From Dechloromonas sp. (GTDB taxonomy: Bacteria > Pseudomonadota > Gammaproteobacteria > Burkholderiales > Rhodocyclaceae), in NCBI GenBank assembly GCA_028687035.1, contig JAQUAX010000008.1, forward strand, positions 102,175 to 166,174: a stretch of 64,000 bases of DNA, read 5' to 3'. Shown one piece after another: positions 1-8,751 of this stretch (positions are counted from its first letter, which is position 1; each line of letters opens with the position of its first letter). Position numbers and translations under genes: made by a program. The notes under the pieces were generated by a model. The model was given only the letters and a program-made list of their open reading frames with translations, was not told where the DNA came from and searched no databases.

Positions 1-708
1 ATAGAGCACGGTATCGACGATGTGCTCGAGCACGCGCGGCCCGGCCAGCGCGCCTTCCTTGGTCACGTGGCCGACCAGCACCACCGTGATGCCGGACTGC
101 TTGGCCAGCCGGGTCAGCTGCGCCGCGCATTCGCGGACCTGGGCGACCGACCCCGGCGCGCTCGACAGCTGGTCCGACCACAGCGTCTGGATCGAGTCGA
201 TGACCGCGACCTGCGGCTGCTCGGCCTGCAGCGTCGCCAGGATGCGCTCCAGGTTGATCTCGGCCATCAACGGCAGCCGGCGGGTGTCGAGCGACAGCCG
301 GCGGGCGCGCAGCGCGACCTGCTCGCCGGATTCCTCGCCGCTGACGTAGAGCACCTTGGCGCTGGCCGACAGTTGCGCCAGCGCCTGCAGCAGCAGCGTG
401 CTCTTGCCGATGCCCGGGTCGCCGCCGATCAGCACGACGCCGCCCGGCACCAGGCCGCCGCCGAGCGCGCGGTCGAATTCGCCGATGCCGGTCGGGATGC
501 GCTCGGTCTCGCGCGCCTCGATGTCGGCCAGGGTCTGCAGCTTCGCGGCCGGCGCCAGCGACTCGAAGCGGTTGTTCGCCGCCGGCTTCGCGTCGACGAC
601 GGTTTCGACCAGCGTGTTCCACTGCGCGCAGCCCGGGCACTGGCCCTGCCACTTCGGACTGGTCGCGCCGCACTCGGTGCAGCTGTATTGCGTCCTGGTT
701 TTGGCCAT
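1..708 (-). CDS. radA: DNA repair protein RadA, N-terminal part (cut by window edge)
   Basis: RadA (Sms) is a RecA-like DNA-dependent ATPase that promotes branch migration during recombinational repair in the cytoplasm. About 236 residues from the start are visible. The N-terminus has the expected zinc finger, C10-x2-C13 and C24-x2-C27, starting MAKTRTQYSC. It is followed by a Walker A loop (GDPGIGKST) and the Walker B region (VAVIDSIQTLWSD). The C-terminal half, with the KNRFG motif and Lon-like domain, lies beyond position 1. The ATG at 708 directly abuts the stop of the upstream alanine racemase gene at 709, so the two are almost certainly co-transcribed leftward. The identification is firm; only completeness is unknown. 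Confidence 0.95.
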   Translation of the reverse strand, partial: MAKTRTQYSCTECGATSPKWQGQCPGCAQWNTLVETVVDAKPAANNRFESLAPAAKLQTLADIEARETERIPTGIGEFDRALGGGLVPGGVVLIGGDPGIGKSTLLLQALAQLSASAKVLYVSGEESGEQVALRARRLSLDTRRLPLMAEINLERILATLQAEQPQVAVIDSIQTLWSDQLSSAPGSVAQVRECAAQLTRLAKQSGITVVLVGHVTKEGALAGPRVLEHIVDTVLY

Positions 709-1806
709 TCAGTCGTGGTCCACCGTGACCGGCACGCGCGGCGCGACGGCGCAGAACAGCTCGTAGGCGATCGTGCCGGCGGCGGCGGCGACCTCGTCGG
801 CCGGCACCTCGCCGCCGATGCCGTGGCCCCACAGCGTTACCGGCGCGCCGATGTGGGCGTCCGGAATGCCGGTCAGGTCGCAGGCCAGCATGTCCATCGA
901 CACGCGCCCGAGCAGTCGGGTGCGCTCGCCCATCACCGCGATCGGCGTGCCGTTCGGCGCATGCCGCGGGTAGCCGTCGGCGTAGCCGCAGGCGACGACG
1001 CCGATGCGCATCGGACGGTCGGCCGTGAACGTGCCGCCGTAGCCGACGCGATCGCCCGGTTGCAGGTCCTGTACCGCGATGATCGCGCTCTCCAGCGTCA
1101 TCGCCGGACGCAGGCCGAGTTCGGCGGCGCTCGTTTCGGCGAACGGGCTGGCGCCGTACAGCATGATGCCGGGCCGCACCCAGTCGCCGTGCGCGTCGGG
1201 ATGGCGCAGGATGGCCGCGGAGTTGCCGAGGCAGACCGGCCCGGTCCAGTCGCCGGCCAGCGCCCGGAAGCGCTCCATCTGCCAGGCGACGCCGCGCTCG
1301 CCGTCGGCCTCGGCGAAATGGGTCATTAGCGTCAGGCGCGCCCGCGGCAGTTCGTCGGCCAGACGCTGACGGGCCCGCGCCAGCGTCGCCACGGTGAAGC
1401 CGAGGCGGTTCATGCCGGTATTCAGTTTCAGGCAGATGTCGGGCGCCGTGTCCGGCGGCAGGTTGCCGAGCAGCAGGTCGAGCTGCTCCGGACAGTGGAT
1501 CACCGTGGACAGCCCGTATTCGCCGACGGCGCGCGCGTCGCGGGCGCTGAAGATGCCTTCGAGCAGCAGGATGGGCTGGTCGATGCCGGCCTCGCGCAGG
1601 GCGACGGCATTTTCGCATTCGAGCAGCGCGAAGCCGTCGGCCTCGCCGCGCAGCGCCTGCACGGCGCGCCACTGGCCGTGCCCGTAGGCGTCGGCCTTGA
1701 CCACCGCGAAGGCGCGGGATTTCGGTGCATGGCGGCGGACCGCCCGGTAGTTGTCGAGGATCGCGTCCGGGGCGATGCGGACCCGGATCGGACGGGAAAT
1801 CTTCAT
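709..1806 (-). CDS. alr: Alanine racemase
   Basis: PLP-dependent racemase that interconverts L- and D-alanine and so supplies D-Ala for peptidoglycan. The 365-residue length is normal for Alr. The PLP-binding lysine is K37 in the motif AVVKADAYGHG near the N-terminus. The second catalytic tyrosine region (GYADGYPR) and the conserved VSMDM segment are present in the C-terminal beta-barrel domain. The start MKISRPIRV overlaps the stop of the upstream LysR gene by 4 bases, and the stop touches the radA start, so lysR-alr-radA form a compact leftward operon. Whether this is the biosynthetic or a catabolic (DadX-like) isozyme cannot be told from sequence; the absence of a dadA neighbour favours the biosynthetic one. 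Confidence 0.95.
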   Translation of the reverse strand: MKISRPIRVRIAPDAILDNYRAVRRHAPKSRAFAVVKADAYGHGQWRAVQALRGEADGFALLECENAVALREAGIDQPILLLEGIFSARDARAVGEYGLSTVIHCPEQLDLLLGNLPPDTAPDICLKLNTGMNRLGFTVATLARARQRLADELPRARLTLMTHFAEADGERGVAWQMERFRALAGDWTGPVCLGNSAAILRHPDAHGDWVRPGIMLYGASPFAETSAAELGLRPAMTLESAIIAVQDLQPGDRVGYGGTFTADRPMRIGVVACGYADGYPRHAPNGTPIAVMGERTRLLGRVSMDMLACDLTGIPDAHIGAPVTLWGHGIGGEVPADEVAAAAGTIAYELFCAVAPRVPVTVDHD

Positions 1807-2705
1807 GGAGACAGTTCTTTCAGCTTGCTGCGGGCGAAGTCGATGAAGGTGCCGATCAGCCGCGACTGGAAACGGTCGCGCGGATGCACCAGGTAAAGAC
1901 TGCGCTTCAGGGGCGGGTTCAGCGGAATGGCGACCAGCTCGCCGAGCTGGGTTTCCTTCTCGATGACGGCGCGCGACACGATCGCGAAGCCGAGCCCGGT
2001 GGAAACGACGCCCTTCAGCGCCTCGGGGCTGCCCAGTTCCATCTGCGTCTTCAGCTGGTCGGGCGGCACCTGGTGGGCGCGGAAATAGGTGTCGGTGATT
2101 TCGCGCGTTCCCGAGCCGGGTTCGCGCGAGATGAATTCGTAATCGGCCAGCACCTCCGGCGTCGCCGAGGCCATGCCGGCCAGCGGGTAATCCGGCGCGC
2201 AGACGGCGAGCAGCTCGTCCTCGCAGCAGATCTGGCTGGTCAGCCCGGACAGCTTGGCCGGCGCCTCGATCAGGCCGACGTCCAGCGTGTGTTCGGCGCA
2301 GCGGCTCTCAATGCTTTCCGAATTGGCGACGATCAGCCGGGCACGAACCTGCGGGTACAGCGCGTTGAATTCGCCGAGCACGCGCGGCAGCATGAATTCG
2401 GCGATCGTCGTGCTGGCGCCGACCAGCAGCGGGCCGCGCATTTCCCCGGTCATCTCGGACAGCCGGGTTTCCAGTTCGTCGGACAGCGCGAGGATGCGCT
2501 CGGCGTAGGACAGCACCAGCTCGCCGGCCGGGGTCAGCGCGATGCTGCCGTGGCGGCGCTCGAACAGACGGGTGCTGTATTGCTCCTCCAGCTGCTTGAT
2601 CTGGAAGGTGACGGCCGGTTGCGTCATGAACAGCGCGTCGGCCGCCCGGGTAAAGCTCAGGTGCTTGGCTACGGCATGAAAGACCTGCAGGCGCCGGTCA
2701 GCCAT
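1803..2705 (-). CDS. LysR-family transcriptional regulator (CysL/CbbR-like)
   Basis: A 300-residue LysR-type regulator. The N-terminal winged helix-turn-helix contains LSFTRAADALFMTQPAVTFQIKQLE, and a periplasmic-binding-protein-like effector domain follows from about residue 90. I start it at the ATG at 2705 (MADRRLQVF), which has a GAGGGAG ribosome-binding site about 8 bases upstream; a 12-residue upstream extension is possible but unlikely. It overlaps alr by 4 bases and is divergent from lplT across 264 bases, the usual arrangement for a regulator that controls a divergent neighbour. The closest families by feel are CysL/CbbR-type regulators, but the target and inducer are unknown; lplT or its own operon are the natural candidates. 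Confidence 0.85.
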   Translation of the reverse strand: MADRRLQVFHAVAKHLSFTRAADALFMTQPAVTFQIKQLEEQYSTRLFERRHGSIALTPAGELVLSYAERILALSDELETRLSEMTGEMRGPLLVGASTTIAEFMLPRVLGEFNALYPQVRARLIVANSESIESRCAEHTLDVGLIEAPAKLSGLTSQICCEDELLAVCAPDYPLAGMASATPEVLADYEFISREPGSGTREITDTYFRAHQVPPDQLKTQMELGSPEALKGVVSTGLGFAIVSRAVIEKETQLGELVAIPLNPPLKRSLYLVHPRDRFQSRLIGTFIDFARSKLKELSP

Positions 2706-2929
2706 GATGATTCTCCCTCGGGGTGCGCGGGCGATATTCAATCACATTCCGGCCCCCTTCCGGCGCCCGGCCGGCCATTTTTCGGGAAAAAACGCCGTCG
2801 ACCGCAAAGCGCGCCGCCTGTCATCCCGCTGTCACCGAAAGCCCTTAGCCTCGGCGGATTCACCGGGCCGGCCCGGTCCCTGACACACTCGGACAGCGAG
2901 CACAAGCCTTACCGCCCCGCCCCGCGTGG

Positions 2930-2935
2930 TATAAA
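2930..2935 (+). promoter_or_regulatory. Candidate -10 element upstream of lplT
   Basis: TATAAA 34 bases before the chosen lplT start, in the 264-base lysR/lplT divergent gap. No good -35 hexamer is visible 16-18 bases upstream. It fits a spacing pattern shared by several rightward genes in this window, with the -10-like hexamer about 30 bases before the start codon. Confidence 0.35.
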
Positions 2936-2969
2936 CTCCGCCCAAAGTTATAAAAGAGACAAGACCCAC

Positions 2970-4235
2970 GTGCCGTTCGGCTTCTACATCATCATGGCCG
3001 CGCAATTCTTTTCCGCGCTGGCCGACAACGCCCTGCTCATCGCCGCGATCGCCGCATTGCGCGAAATGCAGGCGCCCGCCGAATACGAGCCGCTGCTGAA
3101 GACCTTCTTCACGGTTTCCTACGTCGTCCTCGCCGCCTTCGTCGGCGCCTTCGCCGACTCGATGCCCAAGGGCCGGGTGATGTTCATCAGCAACACGATC
3201 AAGATCGCCGGCTGCAGCATGATGTTCTTCGGCGCCCACCCGCTGCTCGCTTACGCCGTCGTCGGCCTCGGCGCCGCCGCCTACTCGCCGGCCAAGTACG
3301 GCATCCTGACCGAATACCTGCCGCACCGGCTGCTCGTCGTCGCCAACGGCTGGATCGAGGGCCTAACCGTCGGCGCGATCATCCTGGGCGTCGTCATCGG
3401 CGGCCTGCTGATCCGCCCGGACATCGCCCAGCACCTGCTCGCCTTCGACTTCCCGCTGCTCGACACCCGCGTCGACACGATCGGCGAAATGGCGGTCTGC
3501 GTGGTCGCCGTACTCTACGTGCTGGCCGCGGTGTTCAACCTCTACGTGCCGGACACCGGCGTCGATCACAAGCCGCTGAAGAAGAATCCGCTGTACCTGA
3601 TCCACGAATTCAACCACTGCCTGGCGCTGCTCTGGCGCGACCGCCTGGGCCAGATCTCGCTGGCCGTGACGACGCTGTTCTGGGGCGCCGGCGCGACGCT
3701 GCAGTTCATCGTCATCAAGTGGGCCGAGGCGGCGCTCGGACTCGGCCTGTCGAAGTCGTCGATGCTGCAGGGCGTCGTCGCGGTCGGCGTCGCCGCCGGC
3801 GCGATCATCGCGGCCAAGTTCATCTCGCTGCGCAAGTCGGTCCGCGTGATCCCGCTCGGCATCGCGATGGGCCTGATCGTGCTGGTCATGAACTTCGTCC
3901 GCGACATGTGGCTGGCGGTGCCGCTGCTGATCCTGATCGGCGGCCTGTCCGGCTTCTTCGTCGTGCCGATGAACGCGCTGCTCCAGCACCGCGGCCACAT
4001 CCTGATGGGCGCCGGGCATTCGATCGCCGTACAGAACTTCAACGAAAACCTGTCCATCCTGGTGATGACCGGGCTGTACTACCTGATGATCAAGATGGAC
4101 GTGTCCATCTACTGGGTGCTGACGCTGTTCGGGCTGTTCGTCAGCGGCCTGATGTACCTGATCCACAAGCGCCACCACGCTAACCAGGCGCAGCGCGACG
4201 ACGTCCAGCACCTGGACGACAGCGCGCACCACTGA
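2970..4235 (+). CDS. lplT: Lysophospholipid transporter LplT
   Basis: Inner-membrane major-facilitator-type flippase that returns lysophospholipids to the inner leaflet for re-acylation. The 421-residue protein has about 12 hydrophobic segments and the family's N-terminal signature (AAQFFSALADNALL) and loop (SPAKYGILTEYLP). I chose the GTG at 2970, preceded by AGAGAC, because the family starts just before this transmembrane segment; the reading frame is open far upstream but lacks coding character there. An ATG at 2994 is an alternative. In Escherichia coli lplT is followed by the acyltransferase gene aas; no aas is present here. The lplT/alr/radA vicinity is a layout seen in other betaproteobacteria. 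Confidence 0.9.
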   Translation: MPFGFYIIMAAQFFSALADNALLIAAIAALREMQAPAEYEPLLKTFFTVSYVVLAAFVGAFADSMPKGRVMFISNTIKIAGCSMMFFGAHPLLAYAVVGLGAAAYSPAKYGILTEYLPHRLLVVANGWIEGLTVGAIILGVVIGGLLIRPDIAQHLLAFDFPLLDTRVDTIGEMAVCVVAVLYVLAAVFNLYVPDTGVDHKPLKKNPLYLIHEFNHCLALLWRDRLGQISLAVTTLFWGAGATLQFIVIKWAEAALGLGLSKSSMLQGVVAVGVAAGAIIAAKFISLRKSVRVIPLGIAMGLIVLVMNFVRDMWLAVPLLILIGGLSGFFVVPMNALLQHRGHILMGAGHSIAVQNFNENLSILVMTGLYYLMIKMDVSIYWVLTLFGLFVSGLMYLIHKRHHANQAQRDDVQHLDDSAHH

Positions 4236-4260
4236 TGCGCGCCGTCGCGGTCGACCTTCC

Positions 4261-5079
4261 CTAGAACGGCAATTCCGGCGCGGCCTGCTCGCGCAGCACG
4301 CGCCGGGCGAACAGCAGGTCTTCCCAGGCCTTGGCCTTGTCCGGCAGGTTGCGCAGCAGGTAGGCCGGGTGATAGGTGACGACGACCGGAATGCCGGCAA
4401 ACTCGAAGCGCTTGCCGCGCAACGCGGCCAGCGCCTTGTCGTCGTGCAGCACGCTGTGCACCGCCGCCTTGCCGAGCAGCACGATGATCTTCGGCCGCAG
4501 CAGTGCGACCTGGCGTTCCAGATAGGGCCGGCAGGCCGCCATCTCGGCCGCTTCCGGCGTCCGGTTGTTGGGCGGCCGGCACTTCACGGCATTGGCGATA
4601 TACACCTTGTCGCCGCGTGCGATGTCGAGCGCCGCCAGCATGGCGTCGAGCAGCTTGCCGGCCTGGCCGACGAAAGGCTCGCCGCGCGCATCCTCCTCGG
4701 CGCCCGGACCTTCGCCGATGAACAGCCAGTCCGGATTGGGATCGCCGACGCCGAACACGGCCTGGCGCCGCTGGGTGCCGAGCGGACAGGCGCGGCAGTC
4801 GGCGACCCGGCGTTCCAGTTCCGGCCACGAGGCCTCGGCGATCGCGGGCAGCGCGGCGGCGGCCGACGATCCGTCAGCCAGCGCTGGCACGGGTTCGGGG
4901 TGCGGCCCGTCCGGAATTCCGGCAGCCGCCGCAACGCCTGCCGGCTCGGCAACGGCCGCCGGCATCGCCTCTTCCGCTGCCGGATCGAGCGCCTCGGACG
5001 GCGCCTCCGCCGGTTCGCGCAACACCCAGATCGGCGAAATGCCCATCTCGACCAGCATCTGTTCGCGGGTCAGCGTCAT
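4261..5079 (-). CDS. Family 4 uracil-DNA glycosylase (iron-sulfur type)
   Basis: Removes uracil from DNA in base-excision repair. The C-terminal 190 residues carry the family 4 signatures: GEGPGAEEDARGEPFVGQAGK (motif 1 around residues 120-140), the HPAYLLR motif near the C-terminus, and cysteines placed for a 4Fe-4S cluster (CRACPLG, KCRPPNNRTP and a later Cys). Residues about 25-85 form an Ala/Pro/Glu-rich low-complexity linker after a conserved-looking N-terminal segment (MTLTREQMLVEMGI). This N-terminal extension is longer than in thermophilic family 4 enzymes but common in proteobacterial ones. The ATG at 5079 overlaps the rimI stop by 4 bases. Order tsaB-rimI-UDG is leftward and tightly coupled. 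Confidence 0.92.
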   Translation of the reverse strand: MTLTREQMLVEMGISPIWVLREPAEAPSEALDPAAEEAMPAAVAEPAGVAAAAGIPDGPHPEPVPALADGSSAAAALPAIAEASWPELERRVADCRACPLGTQRRQAVFGVGDPNPDWLFIGEGPGAEEDARGEPFVGQAGKLLDAMLAALDIARGDKVYIANAVKCRPPNNRTPEAAEMAACRPYLERQVALLRPKIIVLLGKAAVHSVLHDDKALAALRGKRFEFAGIPVVVTYHPAYLLRNLPDKAKAWEDLLFARRVLREQAAPELPF

Positions 5080-5537
5080 ACAAGGTCCTTGTCGAAAACC
5101 AGCGCATCCTCGCGGCCGACCGCGGCCGGGTAGTAGGCCTTGCGCACGCCGATCTGGCTGAAGCCGAAATGGCGATAGAGATAGACCGCACGGTCGTTCG
5201 AAGGGCGCACCTCGAGGAACATCTTGACCGCGCCGTTCAGTCGCGCGCATTCCATCGCATGGCGCAGCAGGCGGGCGCCGTAGCCCTGCCCGTGGCAACG
5301 CGCGGCGACGCCGATGTTGAGCAGGTGCGCCTCGTCGAGCACCGGCATGACGACGGAGAAACCGATCAGTTCGCCGCTGCGCCGCAGCACCCACGCGCTG
5401 TAGCCGGCGCCCAGCGAATCGGAGAAATGGCCGCGCGTCCACGGAAAAGCCTGCAGACCGGCCTCGAGCGCCGCGACTTCGTCGACATCGCGCTCGCTCA
5501 TCGGCATGAACTCGGCGTCGATGCGCGGACCGTTCAC
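5076..5537 (-). CDS. rimI: Ribosomal protein S18-alanine N-acetyltransferase RimI
   Basis: GNAT-family N-acetyltransferase of 153 residues. RimI acetylates the N-terminal alanine of ribosomal protein S18. The acetyl-CoA pyrophosphate loop is visible as GVAARCHGQGYGARLLRH around residues 75-93, followed by the family's LEVRPSNDRAVYLYRHFGF. Translation most likely starts at the GTG at 5537, whose GTGA overlaps the tsaB stop; an internal ATG at 5507 (MPMSERDV) is an alternative. The pairing with tsaB upstream is the standard betaproteobacterial and gammaproteobacterial arrangement and supports RimI rather than another GNAT. Confidence 0.9.
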   Translation of the reverse strand: MNGPRIDAEFMPMSERDVDEVAALEAGLQAFPWTRGHFSDSLGAGYSAWVLRRSGELIGFSVVMPVLDEAHLLNIGVAARCHGQGYGARLLRHAMECARLNGAVKMFLEVRPSNDRAVYLYRHFGFSQIGVRKAYYPAAVGREDALVFDKDLV

Positions 5538-6223
5538 GCCCGCCCGCCTTCGCTCAAGCGCTCGGCGACGGTCTTGGCGACCTTGTCGCGGACGTACAGC
5601 GGCGCCGCCAGCGCCGGATCGATGCCTTCGCCGCGCGCGGCCCGCGGCGCCGCCAGCCGGGCGACCGTGGCCGCCATCGGCAGCGCCGGCTGCACCGCGA
5701 GGCCGGCCGCTTCGAGGCGGGCGGCGAGCGCCGGATAGGCGGCCGGCGCATTGCCGCAGGCCAGCCAGCCCTCATCCAACGGCAACTCGACGTCGGCCGG
5801 CGCGGCGACGCGGATCTCGCCGTCCAGCCGCCACCCATCGTCGCCGGTGCGGCGGTAGCGGCCGGCATAGACTTCGCCCATCCGCGCGTCGAGCAAGGCC
5901 AGCACGCGCCCGGCACCGCTCGCCGCAGCCAGCGTCTCGAGGCTGGTCACCGGCAGCAGCGGCAGGTCGGCGGCGACCGCCAGACCCTGGGCCGCACCGC
6001 AGGCGACGCGCAGACCGGTGAAGGCACCGGGGCCGACGCCGAAGGCGATGCCCGCCAGCCCGGCGACGCCGATGCCCGCCTCGGCGAGCAGTTCGCGGAC
6101 CAGCGGCAGCAGGGTTTCGGAATGCGGCCGGCCGGCCGGGCAGATGCGTTCGACGACCTGCCCGTCGTGCCAGAGCGCGCAGGAACCGAGGTCGGTCGAG
6201 GTTTCGAGGGAGAGAATCCACAT
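5534..6223 (-). CDS. tsaB: tRNA threonylcarbamoyladenosine biosynthesis protein TsaB
   Basis: Non-catalytic partner in the TsaB-TsaD-TsaE complex that makes the t6A37 modification of ANN-decoding tRNAs. The 229-residue protein starts MWILSLETSTDLGSCAL, with the ASKHA-fold phosphate-1 motif, and has the family segment GPGAFTGLRVACGAAQGLA around residues 65-85. As expected for TsaB, the metal-binding histidines of TsaD are absent. First gene of the leftward tsaB-rimI-uracil-DNA glycosylase operon, overlapping rimI by 4 bases. About 50 bases separate its start from the next leftward gene upstream. Confidence 0.93.
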   Translation of the reverse strand: MWILSLETSTDLGSCALWHDGQVVERICPAGRPHSETLLPLVRELLAEAGIGVAGLAGIAFGVGPGAFTGLRVACGAAQGLAVAADLPLLPVTSLETLAAASGAGRVLALLDARMGEVYAGRYRRTGDDGWRLDGEIRVAAPADVELPLDEGWLACGNAPAAYPALAARLEAAGLAVQPALPMAATVARLAAPRAARGEGIDPALAAPLYVRDKVAKTVAERLSEGGRA

Positions 6224-6272
6224 GCGGCGGCATTTTACCGGAGCCCGCCGCCCCGCGGCACTGTGATCGGCG

Positions 6273-6563
6273 CTAGCGGCGCCGCCAGCGCTCGCCGCGC
6301 TCGCCGCCGTGCTCGGACCATTGGCCGCGCCGCTCGCGCATTTCGTCGCGCAGGCGCCGCCGGTCTTCGGGCTCCATCTGGTGCCAGCGCGGCCGGTCGT
6401 CGTCGCGGCGGAATTCGCGCTCCTGCTGCCAGTGCTCGCGCATCTGCTGGCGCATCTGGCGCCGCTCGTCCGGCGGCAGGTCGCGCCAGTGCGGCTGCGC
6501 CGACGCGCCGCCCGCGGCAGCAAGGCCGGCAAGCAGGACGAGAAGGAGGAGCGGACGTTTCAT
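6273..6563 (-). CDS. Small exported Arg/Glu-rich protein of unknown function
   Basis: A 96-residue protein. It begins with a clear Sec signal peptide (MKRPLLLLVLLAGLAAAGGASA, likely cleaved after ASA), leaving about 74 very charged residues rich in Arg, Glu, Asp, Gln and Trp. The mature part repeats the pattern LPPDERRQMRQQMREHW and MEPEDRRRLRDEMRERR, predicted as helical hairpins. This resembles the DUF3106 or Spy/CpxP-like class of small periplasmic proteins, though I cannot assign a family with certainty. I start at the ATG at 6563 because it begins the signal peptide. It is divergent from the two-component genes at 6719-8751, so it may be a target or an accessory sensor of that system; this is inference. 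Confidence 0.75.
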   Translation of the reverse strand: MKRPLLLLVLLAGLAAAGGASAQPHWRDLPPDERRQMRQQMREHWQQEREFRRDDDRPRWHQMEPEDRRRLRDEMRERRGQWSEHGGERGERWRRR

Positions 6564-6718
6564 GGCGAGGCGCGGGAAGTCATGGGCAATCACATTGTGC
6601 GGCGCTGCCCGCAGGCAGTCCCCGGGCAGTTGTAAAAGAATGTTTCCCCCCGGGGGCGGGCAAATAGTTGTTACCATTCGCCGCGATTCATTCACGCCTC
6701 GCGATTATCCTTCACCGC

Positions 6719-7447
6719 ATGAACGAACGTCACTCCCACCTTCTCGTCGTCGATGACGACGCCCGCCTGCGCGACCTGCTGCTGCGCTACCTGCGCGAAC
6801 AGGGATTCGAGGTCAAGGCGGTGCCGGATGCCGCGCAGATGGACAAATTGCGCGGCCGCGAACATTTCGACCTGATCGTGCTCGACCTGATGCTGCCCGG
6901 CGAGGACGGCCTGTCGATCTGCCGCCGGCTGCGCGGCCAGGGCGACCGGACGCCGGTCATCATGCTGACCGCCAAGGGCGACGAGGTCGACCGCATCGTC
7001 GGCCTGGAAATGGGCGCCGACGACTACCTGCCCAAGCCCTTCAATCCGCGCGAACTGCTTGCCCGGATCAACGCCGTGCTGCGCCGCCAGGGCAGCCGGC
7101 CGCCGGGCGCCCCCGAGGACGAGCCGGAAACCGTGCGCTTCGGCAACATCGAGGTCGACCTCGCCGCCCGCACGCTGAAGCGCGGCGACGAACTGCTGCC
7201 GCTGACCACCGGCGAATTCGCCGTCCTCAAGGTGCTGCTGCAGCATCCGCGCCAGCCGCTGTCGCGCGACAAGCTGATGACGCTGGCCCGCGGCCGCGAG
7301 CAGGGACCGTTCGACCGGGCGATCGACGTCCAGGTGTCGCGCCTGCGCAAACTGGTCGAGGCCGACCCGGCCCAGCCGCGCTACCTGCAGACGGTCTGGG
7401 GCTTCGGCTACGTTTTCGTTCCGGACGGCGCGGCACGCAGCGCATGA
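6719..7447 (+). CDS. OmpR-family response regulator
   Basis: A 242-residue DNA-binding response regulator. The receiver domain has acidic pocket residues D12-D13, phospho-acceptor D56 in IVLDLMLPGEDG, and the conserved lysine in ADDYLPKPFNP. The C-terminal OmpR/PhoB winged helix spans about 135-235 and includes LTTGEFAVLKVLLQHP and QTVWGFGYVFV. The ATG at 6719 (MNERHSHLLVVDDD) is the natural start. The gene overlaps the downstream sensor kinase by 4 bases. The receiver is most like OmpR of betaproteobacteria, and I would call it OmpR-like. No porin gene is nearby, and the actual regulon is unknown. Confidence 0.92.
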   Translation: MNERHSHLLVVDDDARLRDLLLRYLREQGFEVKAVPDAAQMDKLRGREHFDLIVLDLMLPGEDGLSICRRLRGQGDRTPVIMLTAKGDEVDRIVGLEMGADDYLPKPFNPRELLARINAVLRRQGSRPPGAPEDEPETVRFGNIEVDLAARTLKRGDELLPLTTGEFAVLKVLLQHPRQPLSRDKLMTLARGREQGPFDRAIDVQVSRLRKLVEADPAQPRYLQTVWGFGYVFVPDGAARSA

Positions 7448-8751
7448 GGTGGCCGCGCACGCTGCTCGCGCGCATCTTCCTGCAGCTGGCGCTGCTCGTG
7501 CTGCTCAGCACCGCCGGCTGGCTCAGCCTGTTCAGCCACATCGACGCGGAACCGCGGGCCCGCGAGACGGCGCAGCTGGCGGCTTCGGCGGTCAATCTGG
7601 TGCGCGCCGCGCTGTTCGCCGCGGCGCCCGACAAGCGGCCGGCGCTGTTCGCCGACTTTTCCAGCCGCGAAGGCATCCGCCTGCTGCCGGCCGAGGCGCA
7701 CGACCCGATCGAGCCGATGCCTGACATGCGTTTCGTCCGCCTGCTGCAGCGCGAACTCGAAGCCCGGCTCGGCCCGCACACCCGGGTCGCCGCGGCGGTC
7801 GATGGCGTCCCCGGCTTCTGGGTCAGCTTCCGCCTCGACGACGACGACGACGAGGAATACTGGCTGGGCCTGCCGCGCGAGCGGGCGGCGCGCAATTTCG
7901 CGCGCCACTGGCTGAGCTGGAGCCTGCTGGCCAGCGCGCTGGCGTTGGCCATGGCCTGGTTCATCGCGACGCGGATCAGCCGGCCGCTGAAGGCGATGGC
8001 GCGTTCGGCGGCGGCCGTCGGCCGCGGCCAGACGCCGGAACCGCTGCCCGAGGAAGGCGCCGAGGAACTGCGCCGGCTGGCCGGCGCGTTCAACGGCATG
8101 GCCCGCGACCTCGAACGCCACGAGCGCGACCGCTCCGAGGTACTGGCCGGCATTTCGCACGACCTGCGCACGCCGCTGACCCGGCTGCGCCTGGAAGCCG
8201 AACTGAGCATCGCCGACGAGTCGGCGCAGCAGGCGGTGATCGCCGACATCGAGCAGATGGAGGCGGTGATTTCGCAATTCATGGACTACGCCCGCGCCGA
8301 GAGCGGCGAGGCTCCGCAGCCGACCGACCTCGGCGCGCTGCTGGGCGGCCTGATCGACCGCCAGGCCAGCGTCGGCCGGCCGCTCGATGCCGCGATCGGC
8401 GAGTTGCCCGAATGCCTGCTGCGGCCGAAGGCGCTGATCCGCGCCGTGACCAATCTGGTCGACAACGCGTGGAAATACGGCGGCGGCGAGGTGTCGCTGC
8501 GGGCTTCCGCGGTCGACGGCGAAATCCGGGTCGAAATCGCCGACCGCGGGCCGGGCATCCCGGCCGACGAGGCCGAACGGCTGAAGCGCCCCTTCACCCG
8601 GCTCGAGAACGCCCGCACCAACGCCGGCGGCACCGGGCTCGGACTGGCCATCGTCGAGCGCATCGCCCGCCTGCACGACGGCCGGCTGGAACTGCTGCCC
8701 AACCCGGGCGGCGGCCTGCTCGCCCGGCTCGTGCTGCCGGTCAGGCGCTGA
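7444..8751 (+). CDS. EnvZ-like sensor histidine kinase
   Basis: A 435-residue inner-membrane sensor kinase. Transmembrane segment 1 is at residues about 9-30, a periplasmic sensor domain spans about 30-155, and transmembrane segment 2 is at about 156-176. Then come a HAMP domain (RISRPLKAMARSA), the dimerisation/phosphoacceptor domain with H239 in GISHDLRTPLTRLR, and a HATPase domain with N box (NLVDNAWKYGG), G1 (DRGPGIP) and G2 (GGTGLGLAIV). The sensor domain has an unusual acidic run, DDDDDEE, just before YWLGLP. The gene overlaps the response regulator by 4 bases. Its 3' end overlaps the convergent thpR gene by 11 bases. Confidence 0.92.
   Translation: MRWPRTLLARIFLQLALLVLLSTAGWLSLFSHIDAEPRARETAQLAASAVNLVRAALFAAAPDKRPALFADFSSREGIRLLPAEAHDPIEPMPDMRFVRLLQRELEARLGPHTRVAAAVDGVPGFWVSFRLDDDDDEEYWLGLPRERAARNFARHWLSWSLLASALALAMAWFIATRISRPLKAMARSAAAVGRGQTPEPLPEEGAEELRRLAGAFNGMARDLERHERDRSEVLAGISHDLRTPLTRLRLEAELSIADESAQQAVIADIEQMEAVISQFMDYARAESGEAPQPTDLGALLGGLIDRQASVGRPLDAAIGELPECLLRPKALIRAVTNLVDNAWKYGGGEVSLRASAVDGEIRVEIADRGPGIPADEAERLKRPFTRLENARTNAGGTGLGLAIVERIARLHDGRLELLPNPGGGLLARLVLPVRR

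Noticed and set aside
1725..2969. A possible 400-residue N-terminal extension of LplT
   Set aside because: The upstream part lies opposite the LysR gene, has shadow composition and contains the intergenic promoter region; LplT family similarity starts at about 2970.
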